Program-made: the position numbers and the translations under genes
Source: an uncultured Sphingomonadales bacterium
GTDB lineage: Bacteria; Pseudomonadota; Alphaproteobacteria; Sphingomonadales; Sphingomonadaceae
Assembly (NCBI GenBank): GCA_903832325.1
Contig: CAILBC010000027.1
Coordinates: 1 to 64,000 of the forward strand
Reading direction: 5' to 3'
DNA: 64,000 bases
In this document: piece after piece, positions 57,190-64,000 of the stretch
Numbering within the stretch: the stretch's first letter is position 1
Layout: each line of letters begins with the position of its first letter
Notes under the pieces: model-generated
Seen by the model: the letters and a program-made list of their open reading frames with translations, nothing else
Told to the model about the DNA's origin: nothing
Databases searched by the model: none

Positions 57190-58647
57190 ATGACCACCAA
57201 TACCCCGATCACCGCCAATACCCCGTTGCGCCGCTCGGCCGGTCTTGCCGCGGCAATCGCGCTCACGCTGTCTCCGCTTGCCCCGGCGGCATTGGCACGC
57301 AGCGCGGCACCGGCCGCACCCACCGATGCAGAGGCCGCACAGGCGCTGGACCTGGCCATGCGCCAGATCGCGATCCGTTCGGTGCAGGGCACGGGCAACC
57401 GCACCGGCGAAGTGGCCGCGCTGCTGCGCGACCGGCTGATCGCCGGGGGCTGGGCGCCGGCCGACGTGGTGATCACCCCGCGTGGCGAAACCGCCACGCT
57501 GGTGGCCACCTGGGCCGGTTCGGACCCGGCGCTGAAACCGCTGGTGCTGTCGGGCCACATGGACGTGGTCGAGGCCAAACGCGCCGATTGGCAGCGCGAT
57601 CCGTTCGGCCCGGTGGTGGACAATGGCGTGCTCTATGGCCGCGGCGCGACCGACATGAAGTTTGACGGGGCCATGGTGATTTCCGCGCTGATCGACCTGC
57701 GCGCGCACGGTTTCCATCCGAAACGCAGCGTTGTCGTCGCTTTTTCGGGCGATGAGGAAACCATGATGGCCACCAGCGCCGCGCTGGCCGAACAGTTCCG
57801 CAATGCCGAAACGGTGATCAACGTCGATGGTGGCGGCGGCACATTTGCCGATGGCACCGACAAACCGCTTTATTGGACCTGGGGCGGCGCCGAAAAGGCC
57901 TATGCCGATTACGAGCTGACCGTGACCAACCCCGGCGGGCACAGCTCTGCCCCGCGCCCCGAAAATGCCATTGTGCAATTGTCTGCCGCGCTGGTGAAAC
58001 TGGGTGCCTATCACTTTGCGCCCGAACTCAACCCGGTGTCAAAGGGCTGGTTCGAACATGCCGCCGCGTTTGAGCACGATCCGGCCAAGGCCGCCGCAAT
58101 GCGCGCTTTTGCCGCCAATCCGAACGATGCCGGCGCGATTGCGGTGCTGCAGGCCGATCCGACGATGGTCGGCAAAGTCGGCACCACGTGCGTGCCAACG
58201 CTGCTGAGCGGGGGACACGCCAACAACGCGCTGCCGCAGCGCGCCACGGCCAATATCAACTGCCGCATTTTCCCCGGGCACAGCCGCGAAGAGATCATGG
58301 CGCAGCTGAAATCGGTGATCGGATCAGACGTGGTGAAAATCGCCGATGTGACTGACGGATCGATCAATTCGCCCGCCTCGCCGATGCGTCCCGATGTGCT
58401 GGGCGCGATGGAAAAGGCGATCCGCGCCGGCTGGGGCAAAGACGTTGCGGTGTTTCCGATGCAGGAATCGGGGGCTTCCGATTCGATGTTCTATCGCGCG
58501 GAAGGCGTGCCCGCCTACAACGCCAGCCCGGTGTTCACGCGCAAGGACGAACTGTTCAGCCACGGCCTGAACGAACGGGTGCGGCTGGTGAACGTGAAGC
58601 CCGCGCTGACGTACTATTTCAACCTGATACCCGATCTGGCGAAGTGA
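57190..58647 (+). CDS. Exported M20/M25/M40 family metallopeptidase
   Basis: 485 residues. Signal peptide (RRSAGLAAAIALTLSPLAPA) ends near ALA. The dizinc site is readable: His and Asp in LVLSGHMDVVEA, Asp in GRGATDMKFDGAM, Glu pair in FSGDEETMMATS, Asp in INVDGGG and the late His in FSHGLNERV; the dimerisation/lid domain begins about NPGGHSSAPRPENA. These enzymes cleave dipeptides or N-acyl amino acids. GTG 57187 has better spacing from AAGGAGA than ATG 57190, so the start could be three bases earlier. The frame upstream to 56989 is not supported. Confidence 0.93.
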   Translation: MTTNTPITANTPLRRSAGLAAAIALTLSPLAPAALARSAAPAAPTDAEAAQALDLAMRQIAIRSVQGTGNRTGEVAALLRDRLIAGGWAPADVVITPRGETATLVATWAGSDPALKPLVLSGHMDVVEAKRADWQRDPFGPVVDNGVLYGRGATDMKFDGAMVISALIDLRAHGFHPKRSVVVAFSGDEETMMATSAALAEQFRNAETVINVDGGGGTFADGTDKPLYWTWGGAEKAYADYELTVTNPGGHSSAPRPENAIVQLSAALVKLGAYHFAPELNPVSKGWFEHAAAFEHDPAKAAAMRAFAANPNDAGAIAVLQADPTMVGKVGTTCVPTLLSGGHANNALPQRATANINCRIFPGHSREEIMAQLKSVIGSDVVKIADVTDGSINSPASPMRPDVLGAMEKAIRAGWGKDVAVFPMQESGASDSMFYRAEGVPAYNASPVFTRKDELFSHGLNERVRLVNVKPALTYYFNLIPDLAK

Positions 58648-58653
58648 TCGCTG

Positions 58654-58678
58654 GCCCCGTCCCTGCGCGGGACGGGGC
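58654..58678. terminator. Stem-loop between convergent genes
   Basis: GCCCCGTCCC (58654-58663) and GGGACGGGGC (58669-58678) form a 10-bp stem with a 5-base loop between the M20 and nitroreductase stops; no T-run. Confidence 0.6.
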
Positions 58679-58694
58679 AGTGCGTCATCGCCGG

Positions 58695-59357
58695 TCAGTC
58701 AAACCCGATAAACGTCACCTGATCGGCCAGGGGTACGCGTTCGCGGGGGAAATTGTTCACCGGCGCCTCTTCGTCGCGCCAGCCGATGGCAATGCCGCAG
58801 AACAGCATGGTATCGTCCGACAGGCCCAGGTGCGCCTTGATCGTGCGGCCATAGTTGCCCATGTATTCCTGCGGGCAGCTGTCCAGCCCTTCGCCGCGCA
58901 GCAGCAGCATGATCGTCTGCAGCCACATGCCGACATCCGACCACTGCGGTTCTTTCATGAACTTGGGGAAATGGCACAGCAGCAGCACCGGCGCGCCGAA
59001 CGACACCAGATTGGCCTTGGTGAAATCGGTGCGCGCTTCCTTGTTGGCGCGTTCGATTGCCAGCGCGCCATACATCGCTGCGCCCACCGCCTGCAGCCGG
59101 GGCAGGTATTTCGGGCTTTGGCCCGGTGCCGCCCAGTCATATTCCTGCGGATCGTCGGGCTGGCTGGCCAGCAGCACCTCCTGCAGCGCCTTCAACGGCG
59201 CACCGGTCAGCACCACGGCTTCCCATGGCTGATAATTGCAGCCCGATGGCGTCATCCGCGCCTGATCGAGCACGCGTTCGATCGTGGCGAACGGCACCGG
59301 TGTGTCCAGAAATTCGCGCACGGAACGGCGCGTGGCAACGGCTTCGGCAATATTCAT
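58695..59357 (-). CDS. Nitroreductase family protein
   Basis: 220 residues from ATG at 59357 with GGGAGAT upstream. FMN-binding Arg/Ser pattern at the start (MNIAEAVATRRSVREFLDTP), TPSGCNYQPWEAVVLTG in the middle, and the C-terminal EEAPVNNFPRERVPLADQV are typical of the NfnB-like group; the central DVGMWLQTIMLLLRGEGLDS also fits. Uses NAD(P)H to reduce nitro compounds, quinones or enones. The longer frame to 59444 would run into the divergent promoter. Neighbours give no clue to the substrate. Confidence 0.92.
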   Translation of the reverse strand: MNIAEAVATRRSVREFLDTPVPFATIERVLDQARMTPSGCNYQPWEAVVLTGAPLKALQEVLLASQPDDPQEYDWAAPGQSPKYLPRLQAVGAAMYGALAIERANKEARTDFTKANLVSFGAPVLLLCHFPKFMKEPQWSDVGMWLQTIMLLLRGEGLDSCPQEYMGNYGRTIKAHLGLSDDTMLFCGIAIGWRDEEAPVNNFPRERVPLADQVTFIGFD

Positions 59358-59578
59358 GACATCTCCCAACCGGATTATCGGATTGTGCTGCGGGCAGATC
59401 GTGCCCTGTCGCGTGCGATATGATTGCAAATCGCAACTTTGCAACGCCCGTTATGGCTCCCAAGGCCCCGGGCGCATTGGAAAGGTCATTTTCGCCGAGG
59501 GCATCGCCGAATTGCGGCGCACCTTTGGCTGGTTTAGGCGTGGAAAATGTCGTCGCGGTGGCGTTCGGGGGATTTGGC

Positions 59579-60424
59579 ATGCGGTTTTCGCTGGGGTGGC
59601 GGTGGACGATGCGTGCCGGCCTTGCTGTTGTGCCGGTGCTGACTGTCCTGCCGCAATCGGTCATTGCGCAGACATGCGCCCGGCTGGAACAGCACGCCGC
59701 CCTGGCCGGTTTGCCGAACACTGCGCCATTTGGCGTGCTTGGCCTGCGCATCCAGCGACTGGACCCCGATTCCCGTGAAGCGCTGAACGCGCCAGATCCG
59801 TTCGTCGAGCTGGTGCAAAGCGTGGAACAGGGCGGCGCCGGGGCAAAGGCCGGCATCAGGCCGGGCGACCTCGTCATGGCGGTCGATCAATGCTCCATTA
59901 CCGCCGGGCGCGATCTCAACCAGATCTTGCGGCTGACCCAGCCGGGGCAGGCGGTCGAAGTTCAGGTGCTGCGTGCCGGCCAGACCGTGGCGGTTTCGGC
60001 AGTGCTCGATCCCGCGCTTCCGCCCGGCAGCCTGAACCACAACGCGGCCAGCGATACCGATGTCGTGCCCGTTACCGTGCCCATGCCTCCCGCCGCACGG
60101 CGCGCCGTGCCCGATCTGTGGCGCACCTTCGGTGCCGAAGGGTTTGCCATGCGGCCCGAATTTGCACGCCAGATGGACATGCCGGTGCAGGACATTGCCG
60201 CGGTGATCCTGAGCAAGGTCGATCCCGCCAGCAACCTTTCGGCCAAGGGCCTGATGCGCGGTGACATGATCCTTTCGGCCGATTTCATTCCCGTCGGCGC
60301 GCCAGAGGATCTGCAACGGGTGATTGACCATGCGCTGGCCAAGGGGCGCCGCGCGCTGCTGTTGCGGGTGCTGCGCCGCCTGCAAAATCCGGTTTATATC
60401 GCGGTGCGCCTCCCGACCTTCTGA
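59579..60424 (+). CDS. Exported PDZ-domain protein
   Basis: 281 residues from ATG 59579 with CGGGGGA upstream. Signal peptide MRAGLAVVPVLTVLPQSVIA-Q. Two PDZ-like regions: FGVLGLRIQRLDPD...GAGAKAGIRPGDLVMAVDQC and KVDPASNLSAKGLMRGDMIL with ADFIPVGAPEDLQRVID. No protease domain is attached, so it resembles the PDZ part of DegP/HtrA without the catalytic half. A periplasmic substrate-binding or scaffold role is inference. The frame extends to 59420 but lacks a start with support. Confidence 0.75.
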   Translation: MRFSLGWRWTMRAGLAVVPVLTVLPQSVIAQTCARLEQHAALAGLPNTAPFGVLGLRIQRLDPDSREALNAPDPFVELVQSVEQGGAGAKAGIRPGDLVMAVDQCSITAGRDLNQILRLTQPGQAVEVQVLRAGQTVAVSAVLDPALPPGSLNHNAASDTDVVPVTVPMPPAARRAVPDLWRTFGAEGFAMRPEFARQMDMPVQDIAAVILSKVDPASNLSAKGLMRGDMILSADFIPVGAPEDLQRVIDHALAKGRRALLLRVLRRLQNPVYIAVRLPTF

Positions 60425-60438
60425 TCGAGCCCGGGCAA

Positions 60439-61071
60439 TCACGGCGGCCCGATCAGGGCATCCAGGTGGTCGCGCGCGATGCGGCTGGCCTCTTCACCGG
60501 TAAAGCACCCCGGTGACAGGCACAGTTCCAGCCACAATCCGTCGATCAGCGCGGCCACCGCAATCGCCGCCAGCCGCTGCCGGTGCTGCGGCACGCCACA
60601 GGCCGCCAGCAAGTCGATCAGCCTTGCGCGAAACCCGGCATACTGGTCATCATGCTGGCGCGCGATATCGGCGCGCGCGGTCACCAGGCTCCAGAACGCG
60701 ATCCACGTGGCCAGCAGCGCGCGATCGGCAATCGGCGGGGTGAAACTGGCGGTGACAAAGGCATCCAGCCGCGCGCGCGGATCATCGCCCGCCTGCGCCA
60801 TGGCCGCATCCATCGCTTCGGCCACGGTGCGGTCGATTTCGGCATAAGTCGCGGCAACCAGCGCGTCGATCCCGCTGAAATAGTGCGTGATCAGCCCGGG
60901 TGATACCCGCGCCTCGCGCGCGATCACCCGCACGCTGGTTCCCGCTGCGCCTTCGCGCGCCAGCACGCGGGTGCAGGCGGCAATCAGGCTTTGGCGCCGC
61001 ACATCGGGTTCGGCACGGCGCAGGACGTGCAGGGGATCGGCCTGCGGATCGCTGATGCCCGGTTTGCTCAC
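60439..61071 (-). CDS. TetR family transcriptional regulator (BetI-like)
   Basis: 210 residues from GTG at 61071. The N-terminal helix-turn-helix is recognisable: RRQSLIAACTRVLAREGAAG, TSVRVIAREARVSPGLITHY and FSGIDALVAATYAEIDRTVA. The C-terminal ligand domain (LLATWIAFWSLVTARADIAR) resembles the BetI group, which often senses quaternary amines. GTG 61071 gives the usual family length; the ATG at 61143 would lie inside the start codon region of the divergent Rieske gene and would place the operator in coding sequence. It probably represses the divergent oxygenase. Confidence 0.85.
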   Translation of the reverse strand: MSKPGISDPQADPLHVLRRAEPDVRRQSLIAACTRVLAREGAAGTSVRVIAREARVSPGLITHYFSGIDALVAATYAEIDRTVAEAMDAAMAQAGDDPRARLDAFVTASFTPPIADRALLATWIAFWSLVTARADIARQHDDQYAGFRARLIDLLAACGVPQHRQRLAAIAVAALIDGLWLELCLSPGCFTGEEASRIARDHLDALIGPP

Positions 61072-61090
61072 TTGCGTATTCCATCTGTTA

Positions 61091-61106
61091 TTGTACACTC
61101 GTGCAA
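61091..61106. promoter_or_regulatory. Probable TetR operator in the divergent promoter
   Basis: TTGTAC-ACTC-GTGCAA is a 6-4-6 imperfect palindrome with one mismatch, centred between the TetR and Rieske starts. Its location and symmetry fit an operator for the adjacent regulator. Confidence 0.5.
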
Positions 61107-61141
61107 CGACTTTGCCATCCTGTGCCGCCCAGAGGATATCC

Positions 61142-62323
61142 ATGGCCGATTTTGCCCCCGCTGTTCAGGACATCATGTCGACCGCGCCGGACCCCGATGC
61201 CGATTGGAGCCTGCCCGGCTGGATCTATACCGATCCCGAATTCTACCAAGTCGAAATCGACCGGATCATTCGCCCTTCATGGCAGATTGTCTGCCATGAA
61301 AGCGATATTCCCGAACCCGGTGACTGGCGCACGATCGATTATATCGGCGAAAGCGTGATCGTGGTGCGCGGGGCCGATCGGGCTGTCCGCGCCTTTGCCA
61401 ATGTTTGCCGGCACCGCGCGATGCGCCTGGTCGAAGGGGCGGCGGGCTGCTCCAGAAAGTTTGTCTGCCCCTATCATGCCTGGGCCTATGAAACCGATGG
61501 CCGCCTGACCGGTGTGCCGATGAAGGCCGATTATCCCGCGCTGCGGCTGGAAGACAACAGCCTGGCCGCGGTGGATCTGGAAATCTGGCGCGGGTTTGTG
61601 TTTGTCCGCCTGGTCGACGCAGGGTTTCCGAGCGTGGCCGAGATGATGGCCCCGATCGAGGCCGAAGTCGCCCCCTATCGCTTTGAAGACATGCGCTGCA
61701 TTTCCGATCTTCGGGTGCGTGACCGCGCGCTGAACTGGAAAAACCTGGGCGACAATTATTCCGACAATCTGCACATTCCGGTCGCGCACGATGGCCTGAC
61801 GCGGATTTTCGGCAAAAGCTATGAAATCAGCGCGCATGGCTGGGTTGACCGGATGAAGGGTGATCTGGTCGATCAGCCGTCGGACAATTTCTGGGAACGC
61901 TTTTACCAGACCCATCTGCCCGCCGCGCCCCACCTGCCGCAAGGGGCGCAGCGCCGCTGGCTCTATTACAAGCTGTGGCCCAACATGGCGTTCGACATCT
62001 ATGCCGATCAGATCGATTTCATGCAGTGGATTCCCACCGGGCCGACCACGTGCGTGCTGCGCGAAATGGTCCATGCCCTGCCCGACGAAAGCCGGGACAT
62101 GAAACTGGTGCGTTATGCCAACGGGCGGATCAACCGCGTGGTCAATCGCGAAGACACCTGGTTGATCGAACGCGTGCAGCAGGGCATGGCCAGCCACAGT
62201 TATGGTGCCGGCCCGATCGGGCGCAGCGAAGTGTGCCTGCGCAGCTTTGCCCGCAAGATTCGCACACTGATTCCCGAGGCGCGGCTGCACAAGACACCGC
62301 CCGCGGGCTGGAGCAAGATCTGA
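61142..62323 (+). CDS. Rieske-type ring-hydroxylating oxygenase alpha subunit
   Basis: 393 residues. Rieske [2Fe-2S] ligands C89-R-H91 and C109-PY-H112 with the standard 17-residue spacing; mononuclear iron ligands His211 and His216 and bridging Asp208 in NYSDNLHIPVAHDG. AGAGGA at 61131-61136 precedes ATG 61142. The alpha subunit needs a reductase, which is not adjacent in this window. Members near BetI-type regulators include oxygenases of quaternary amines (carnitine, glycine betaine) and of aromatic acids; the substrate here is unknown. Divergent from TetR, followed by an FAD oxidoreductase. Confidence 0.93.
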   Translation: MADFAPAVQDIMSTAPDPDADWSLPGWIYTDPEFYQVEIDRIIRPSWQIVCHESDIPEPGDWRTIDYIGESVIVVRGADRAVRAFANVCRHRAMRLVEGAAGCSRKFVCPYHAWAYETDGRLTGVPMKADYPALRLEDNSLAAVDLEIWRGFVFVRLVDAGFPSVAEMMAPIEAEVAPYRFEDMRCISDLRVRDRALNWKNLGDNYSDNLHIPVAHDGLTRIFGKSYEISAHGWVDRMKGDLVDQPSDNFWERFYQTHLPAAPHLPQGAQRRWLYYKLWPNMAFDIYADQIDFMQWIPTGPTTCVLREMVHALPDESRDMKLVRYANGRINRVVNREDTWLIERVQQGMASHSYGAGPIGRSEVCLRSFARKIRTLIPEARLHKTPPAGWSKI

Positions 62324-62456
62324 TCCTCCCCGGCACGGAGAGGGGGACCGCGCGTAGCGTGGTGGAGGGGGCGGTGGATTGCACGCCAGGCCCTGCGGCA
62401 GGGGAAAACCCCCTCCACCAGGTTCGCGGGTCCCCCTTCCCGGGATCGGGGAGGAT
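62323..62456. repeat. 134-bp GC-rich inverted-repeat element
   Basis: ATCCTCCCCG (62323-62332) and CGGGGAGGAT (62447-62456) close the element; further in, AGGGGGACC and GGTGGAGGGGG on the left mirror CCCCCTCCACC and GGGTCCCCCTT on the right. The left end touches the Rieske stop codon. From memory, this type of element is found in many copies in sphingomonad and caulobacter genomes. It fills the gap to the FAD oxidoreductase. Confidence 0.75.
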
Positions 62457-62476
62457 GAATTGAACGGAGAATTTTC

Positions 62477-64000
62477 ATGACCAATCGCTATGACGCGATC
62501 ATCATCGGTGGCGGGCACAATGGCCTGACTTGCGCGTTCTATCTGGCAAAGGCCGGCATGCGCGTGCGCGTGCTGGAACGCCGCCACATCGTCGGCGGCG
62601 CCGCCGTGACCGAGGAATTCCACCCCGGTTTCCGCAATTCCACCGCCAGCTACACCGTCAGCCTGCTGCGGCCCAAAGTTATTGCCGACATGAAGCTGCA
62701 CGAACGCGGCTATCGCGTGCTGGAACGCACGATTTCCAATTTCTTCCCCTTTCCCGATACCTATCTCAAGCTGGGCGGCGGCGCGGATCGCACCCGCGCC
62801 GAATTCGCGCGGTTTTCGCAAAAGGATGCCGACGCCTATCCCGCCTATGACGCGGCGCTGGAAAAAGTGGCGCAAGTGCTGCGCGATATCGCGCTGCAGA
62901 CCCCGCCCAATGTCGGCGGCGGATTGAACGCGCTGGTTTCTGCCGCGCGGCAGGGCTGGCCGCTGGCGCGGATGGACTTGTCCACCCAGCGCGATCTGCT
63001 CGATATCTTCACCAAATCGGCCCGCGACTATCTCGATGGCTGGTTCGAGGATGATCACGTCAAATCGGCCTTTGCGTTCGACGCGGTGGTGGGCAATTTC
63101 GCCGGGGTGTCGACTGCGGGATCGGCCTATGTGCTGCTGCACCACGTGTTTGGCGAAGTGAACGGCAAGCCGGGCGCCTGGGGCCACGCCGTGGGCGGCA
63201 TGGGCGCGATCACCCAGGCGATGGCCGCGGCCTGCGCCGAACATGGTGTGGAAATCAGCCTGGAATCGCCGGTCGACAAAGTGCTGGTGAACAACGGCAA
63301 GGCGCAAGGGGTCAAACTGGTCGGCGGGGAAGAGCTTTATGCCCCGATCGTGGCCGCCAATGTCGGCCCGGCCATGCTCTATCGCCAAATGGTCGATGCG
63401 AGCGATCTTGACGAGGATTTCCGCCGCCGGATCAAGGGGTACAAGACCGGATCGGGCACGTTCCGGATGAATGTCGCGCTGTCCGAATTGCCCAGCTTTT
63501 CCGTGCTGCCGGGCAAGGCCCAGGCCGAACACCACACTGCGGGCATTATCATCGCACCGGGCCTCGATTACATGGACCAGGCCCATGACGATGCCAAAGT
63601 GCACGGCTGGTCGAAAAAGCCGATTGTGGAAATCAAGATCCCGTCCACTGTCGATAACAGCCTGGCGCCGGCGGGTGCGCATGTTGCCAGCCTGTTCTGC
63701 CAGCAGTTTTCACCCGAATTGCCCGATGGCCGGTCGTGGGACGATGTGCGCGAAGACGTGGCCGACCTCATCATCGATACGATCGATGCCCATGCGCCCA
63801 ATTTCAAATCGAGCGTGATCGCGCGCCAGATCCATTCGCCGCTCGATCTGGAACGCAAATTCGGCCTGATCGGTGGCGATATCTTCCACGGGCAAATGGG
63901 GCTGGATCAGCTCTGGGCGGCGCGCCCGGTGCTGGGCAATGGCGATTACCGGTCGCCGATCAAGGGGCTTTACATGTGCGGATCGGGCACGCACCCGGGC
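62477..64000 (+). CDS. Phytoene dehydrogenase-like FAD-dependent oxidoreductase (PYROXD2-like), truncated at the window end
   Basis: 508 residues are visible from ATG 62477 and the frame is still open at base 64000. The N terminus MTNRYDAIIIGGGHNGLTCA is the FAD Rossmann motif (GGGHNG), followed by LERRHIVGGAAVTEEFHPGF. Internal segments AWGHAVGGMGAITQAMAAAC and the late KFGLIGGDIFHGQMGLDQLW and GLYMCGSGTHPG match the phytoene-desaturase-like NAD(P)/FAD family related to human PYROXD2. GGAGA lies 8-12 bases before the ATG. It probably lies with the Rieske oxygenase in one catabolic set, though an inverted repeat intervenes. The substrate is unknown; carotenoid synthesis is unlikely because no crt genes adjoin. 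Confidence 0.9.
   Translation, partial: MTNRYDAIIIGGGHNGLTCAFYLAKAGMRVRVLERRHIVGGAAVTEEFHPGFRNSTASYTVSLLRPKVIADMKLHERGYRVLERTISNFFPFPDTYLKLGGGADRTRAEFARFSQKDADAYPAYDAALEKVAQVLRDIALQTPPNVGGGLNALVSAARQGWPLARMDLSTQRDLLDIFTKSARDYLDGWFEDDHVKSAFAFDAVVGNFAGVSTAGSAYVLLHHVFGEVNGKPGAWGHAVGGMGAITQAMAAACAEHGVEISLESPVDKVLVNNGKAQGVKLVGGEELYAPIVAANVGPAMLYRQMVDASDLDEDFRRRIKGYKTGSGTFRMNVALSELPSFSVLPGKAQAEHHTAGIIIAPGLDYMDQAHDDAKVHGWSKKPIVEIKIPSTVDNSLAPAGAHVASLFCQQFSPELPDGRSWDDVREDVADLIIDTIDAHAPNFKSSVIARQIHSPLDLERKFGLIGGDIFHGQMGLDQLWAARPVLGNGDYRSPIKGLYMCGSGTHPG

Noticed and set aside
61072..61143. Longer TetR start at ATG 61143
   Set aside because: It would put the divergent operator and the Rieske start codon inside the regulator's coding sequence and make the protein longer than the family norm.
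61277..63682. 801-codon minus-strand frame across the Rieske gene, the repeat and the FAD oxidoreductase
   Set aside because: Both plus-strand genes show full cofactor motifs; the minus frame has none and reads through an intergenic palindrome.

Overview
The window is a GC-rich (roughly two thirds G+C by eye), gene-dense chromosomal segment from an alphaproteobacterium, most likely a member of the Sphingomonadales close to Novosphingobium or Sphingomonas. The pointers are the rpsK-rpoA-rplQ ribosomal operon end, the alphaproteobacterial F1-ATPase inhibitor zeta followed by BolA and a CGFS glutaredoxin, paired DUF1800/DUF1501 genes, many secreted peptidases, and families of GC-rich intergenic inverted repeats of a kind common in sphingomonads. 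No tRNA, rRNA, insertion sequence, phage or CRISPR locus is visible. The genus is an inference; no 16S gene is present.

Layout. 1-2.3 kb: end of the ribosomal protein/RNA polymerase alpha operon, closed by a clear terminator. 2.4-7 kb: two tandem prolyl oligopeptidases, one with a Tat-like and one with a Sec-like leader. 7-8.3 kb: zeta inhibitor, BolA, monothiol glutaredoxin, then a 12-bp tandem repeat and a terminator. 8.5-11 kb: NUDIX hydrolase, small membrane proteins, sugar-phosphate transferase. 11.4-17.5 kb: two adjacent DUF4139-type exported proteins, then DUF1800 and DUF1501. 17.6-24.5 kb: TauE/SafE exporter, small proteins, M28 peptidase, DUF1993, an OmpR/histidine-kinase pair, a SnoaL-like protein. 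24.5-30.4 kb: a complete RND efflux operon (adaptor, pump, outer-membrane factor). 30.6-35.2 kb: L,D-transpeptidase-like protein and an envelope cluster (membrane protein, DUF2141, GT4 glycosyltransferase, DUF2334 deacetylase). 35.3-46.4 kb: a glycogen operon in the order glgP-glgB-glgC-glgA-pgm-glgX, with 4-nt overlaps at its 3' end. 46.8-49.4 kb: TonB-dependent receptor and a small orphan. 49.8-52.4 kb: hybrid histidine kinase and LuxR-type response regulator. 52.5-55.5 kb: exported RidA-like protein divergent from a c-type cytochrome and a Tat-exported flavin amine oxidase. 55.7-64 kb: quinone oxidoreductase, M20 peptidase, nitroreductase, PDZ protein, a TetR regulator divergent from a Rieske oxygenase, and a phytoene-dehydrogenase-like FAD oxidoreductase cut by the window end.

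The most promising candidate for an undescribed system is the exported RidA / cytochrome c / Tat-flavin amine oxidase group with a two-component pair next door: it looks like a periplasmic amine-oxidising respiratory module in which RidA removes the reactive imine and the cytochrome takes the electrons. The most striking non-coding structures are a 36-bp perfect inverted repeat at 46705-46794, half of which recurs at 30576-30628 directly after another gene's stop codon, a 28-bp tandem array between glgC and glgB, and a scatter of short degenerate tandem repeats at gene boundaries.
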